From positions 1-5,361 of the forward strand of contig JAICVH010000211.1 in assembly GCA_025935435.1 (NCBI GenBank): 5,361 nt of DNA, read 5' to 3'. The notes under the pieces were generated by a model. The model saw only the letters and a list, made by a program, of their open reading frames with translations. It was not told the origin of the DNA and searched no databases. Shown here one piece after another: positions 4,754 to 5,361 of the stretch; positions within the stretch are counted from its first letter, which is position 1, and the number at the start of each line of letters is the position of its first letter. Made by a program: the position numbers and the translations under genes. The stretch comes from Burkholderiales bacterium. GTDB lineage: Bacteria > Pseudomonadota > Gammaproteobacteria > Burkholderiales > Casimicrobiaceae.

Positions 4754-5361
4754 TCACTGGAAGCCGTTTTTCCATTCCCGAAGCGTTGCGAACGTATCGA
4801 CCGTGCCGTTCATCGGGCGCCCGGCACGCTTTGTCGCAGCCGACGCGACGCTCGTCAGTCCGGCGCGCAGGAAGGGATTCGTCGCGAGCTCGTCGGCAAT
4901 CGTCGACGGCAGCGTCGGCTCGCCGCGATCGCGCCGGGCTCGCTCGCGCGTCGTGCGTGCGCGCACCTCCGCATTCTCCGGCTCGACCGCCTCGGCGAAG
5001 CGCAGATTCGCAAGCGTGTACTCGTGTCCGCAATACACGCGCGTGGCGGGTGCGAGGCCCGCGAGCTTGGAAAGCGATGACCACATCTGTTCCGGCGTGC
5101 CTTCGAACAGGCGCCCGCAGCCGGCGGCGAACAGCGTGTCGCCGCAGAACACGAGTGGATCATTGCCGGTCGCATAGAACGCGATGTGGCCCGCCGTGTG
5201 ACCTGGAATGTCGAACACGGCGAGCGCGAGATCGATGCCCGGAACTTCGATGCGATCGCCGTCGCCGAGTGCGTGCGTGCGGCGTGGAATCGCTTCGCGC
5301 GCCGGACCGAACACCGGCACGTCGTAGCGTTCGCAGAGCGCCGTCACACCGCCGACGTGAT
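4754..5361 (-). CDS. gloB: Hydroxyacylglutathione hydrolase (glyoxalase II), N-terminus cut by window
   Basis: Glyoxalase II hydrolyses S-D-lactoylglutathione to D-lactate and glutathione, the second step of methylglyoxal detoxification in the cytoplasm. The metallo-beta-lactamase fold is clear. The frame is open to the window edge, where the codons read (xAT)-His-Val-Gly-Gly, which fits the DHxGG end of the THxHxDH metal motif. Numbering from the internal GTG at 5347, PGHTAGH (H50), the bridging-aspartate motif GDTLF (D70), AGCGR (75-79) and CGHEYT (H108) follow. The C-terminal glyoxalase II helical domain covers about 109-197, with the family phrase TNPFLR (156-161) and a typical ending TFATLREWKNGF. 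Family members are about 250-270 residues, so roughly 55-60 N-terminal residues lie outside. The GTG at 5347 falls after the motif and is not the true start. mltD follows on the same strand. Confidence 0.96.
   Translation of the reverse strand, partial: HVGGVTALCERYDVPVFGPAREAIPRRTHALGDGDRIEVPGIDLALAVFDIPGHTAGHIAFYATGNDPLVFCGDTLFAAGCGRLFEGTPEQMWSSLSKLAGLAPATRVYCGHEYTLANLRFAEAVEPENAEVRARTTRERARRDRGEPTLPSTIADELATNPFLRAGLTSVASAATKRAGRPMNGTVDTFATLREWKNGFQ

Overview
The window is GC-rich (roughly two thirds G+C by eye) and densely coded. Its proteins look like those of a betaproteobacterium, most likely of the order Burkholderiales. Clues are the divergent cyaY / lptM-lysA block, a Lys/Ala-rich histone H1-like protein, and a gloB-mltD pair. 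The genus cannot be fixed from this sequence alone. No RNA gene, insertion sequence, CRISPR array or phage gene was seen.

Layout, left to right. (1) 1-497, plus strand: the C-terminal part of a YgjP/DUF45-type zinc metallopeptidase, cut by the window edge. (2) 505-855, minus strand: cyaY (bacterial frataxin), convergent with the peptidase with only 7 bp between the stops. (3) 916-1128, plus strand: lptM, a small outer-membrane lipoprotein, followed with a 4-base GTGA overlap by (4) lysA (1125-2384), diaminopimelate decarboxylase. (5) 2385-2632: a 248-bp intergenic region with two 12-bp palindromes and a good sigma70-type promoter. It precedes (6) 2633-2989, a very basic histone H1-like protein built on a 19-residue tandem repeat. 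(7) 3029-3065: a strong intrinsic terminator placed between convergent genes. (8) 3112-4656, minus strand: mltD, a lipoprotein lytic transglycosylase with two LysM domains, apparently starting at TTG and with its own promoter in the gap behind gloB. (9) 4754-5361, minus strand: gloB (glyoxalase II), cut by the right edge inside its metal-binding motif.

Functionally these are mostly housekeeping genes. lysA ends lysine synthesis, cyaY serves iron and Fe-S metabolism, lptM assists assembly of the LPS translocon, mltD trims peptidoglycan, gloB finishes methylglyoxal detoxification, and the H1-like protein probably coats DNA. I see no convincing undescribed multi-gene system. The least ordinary items are the repeat-built H1-like gene with its Met-rich N-terminus, the palindromes upstream of its promoter, and the start and promoter arrangement of mltD. 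All ORFs opposite lysA, mltD and the H1 gene are explained as high-GC shadows.
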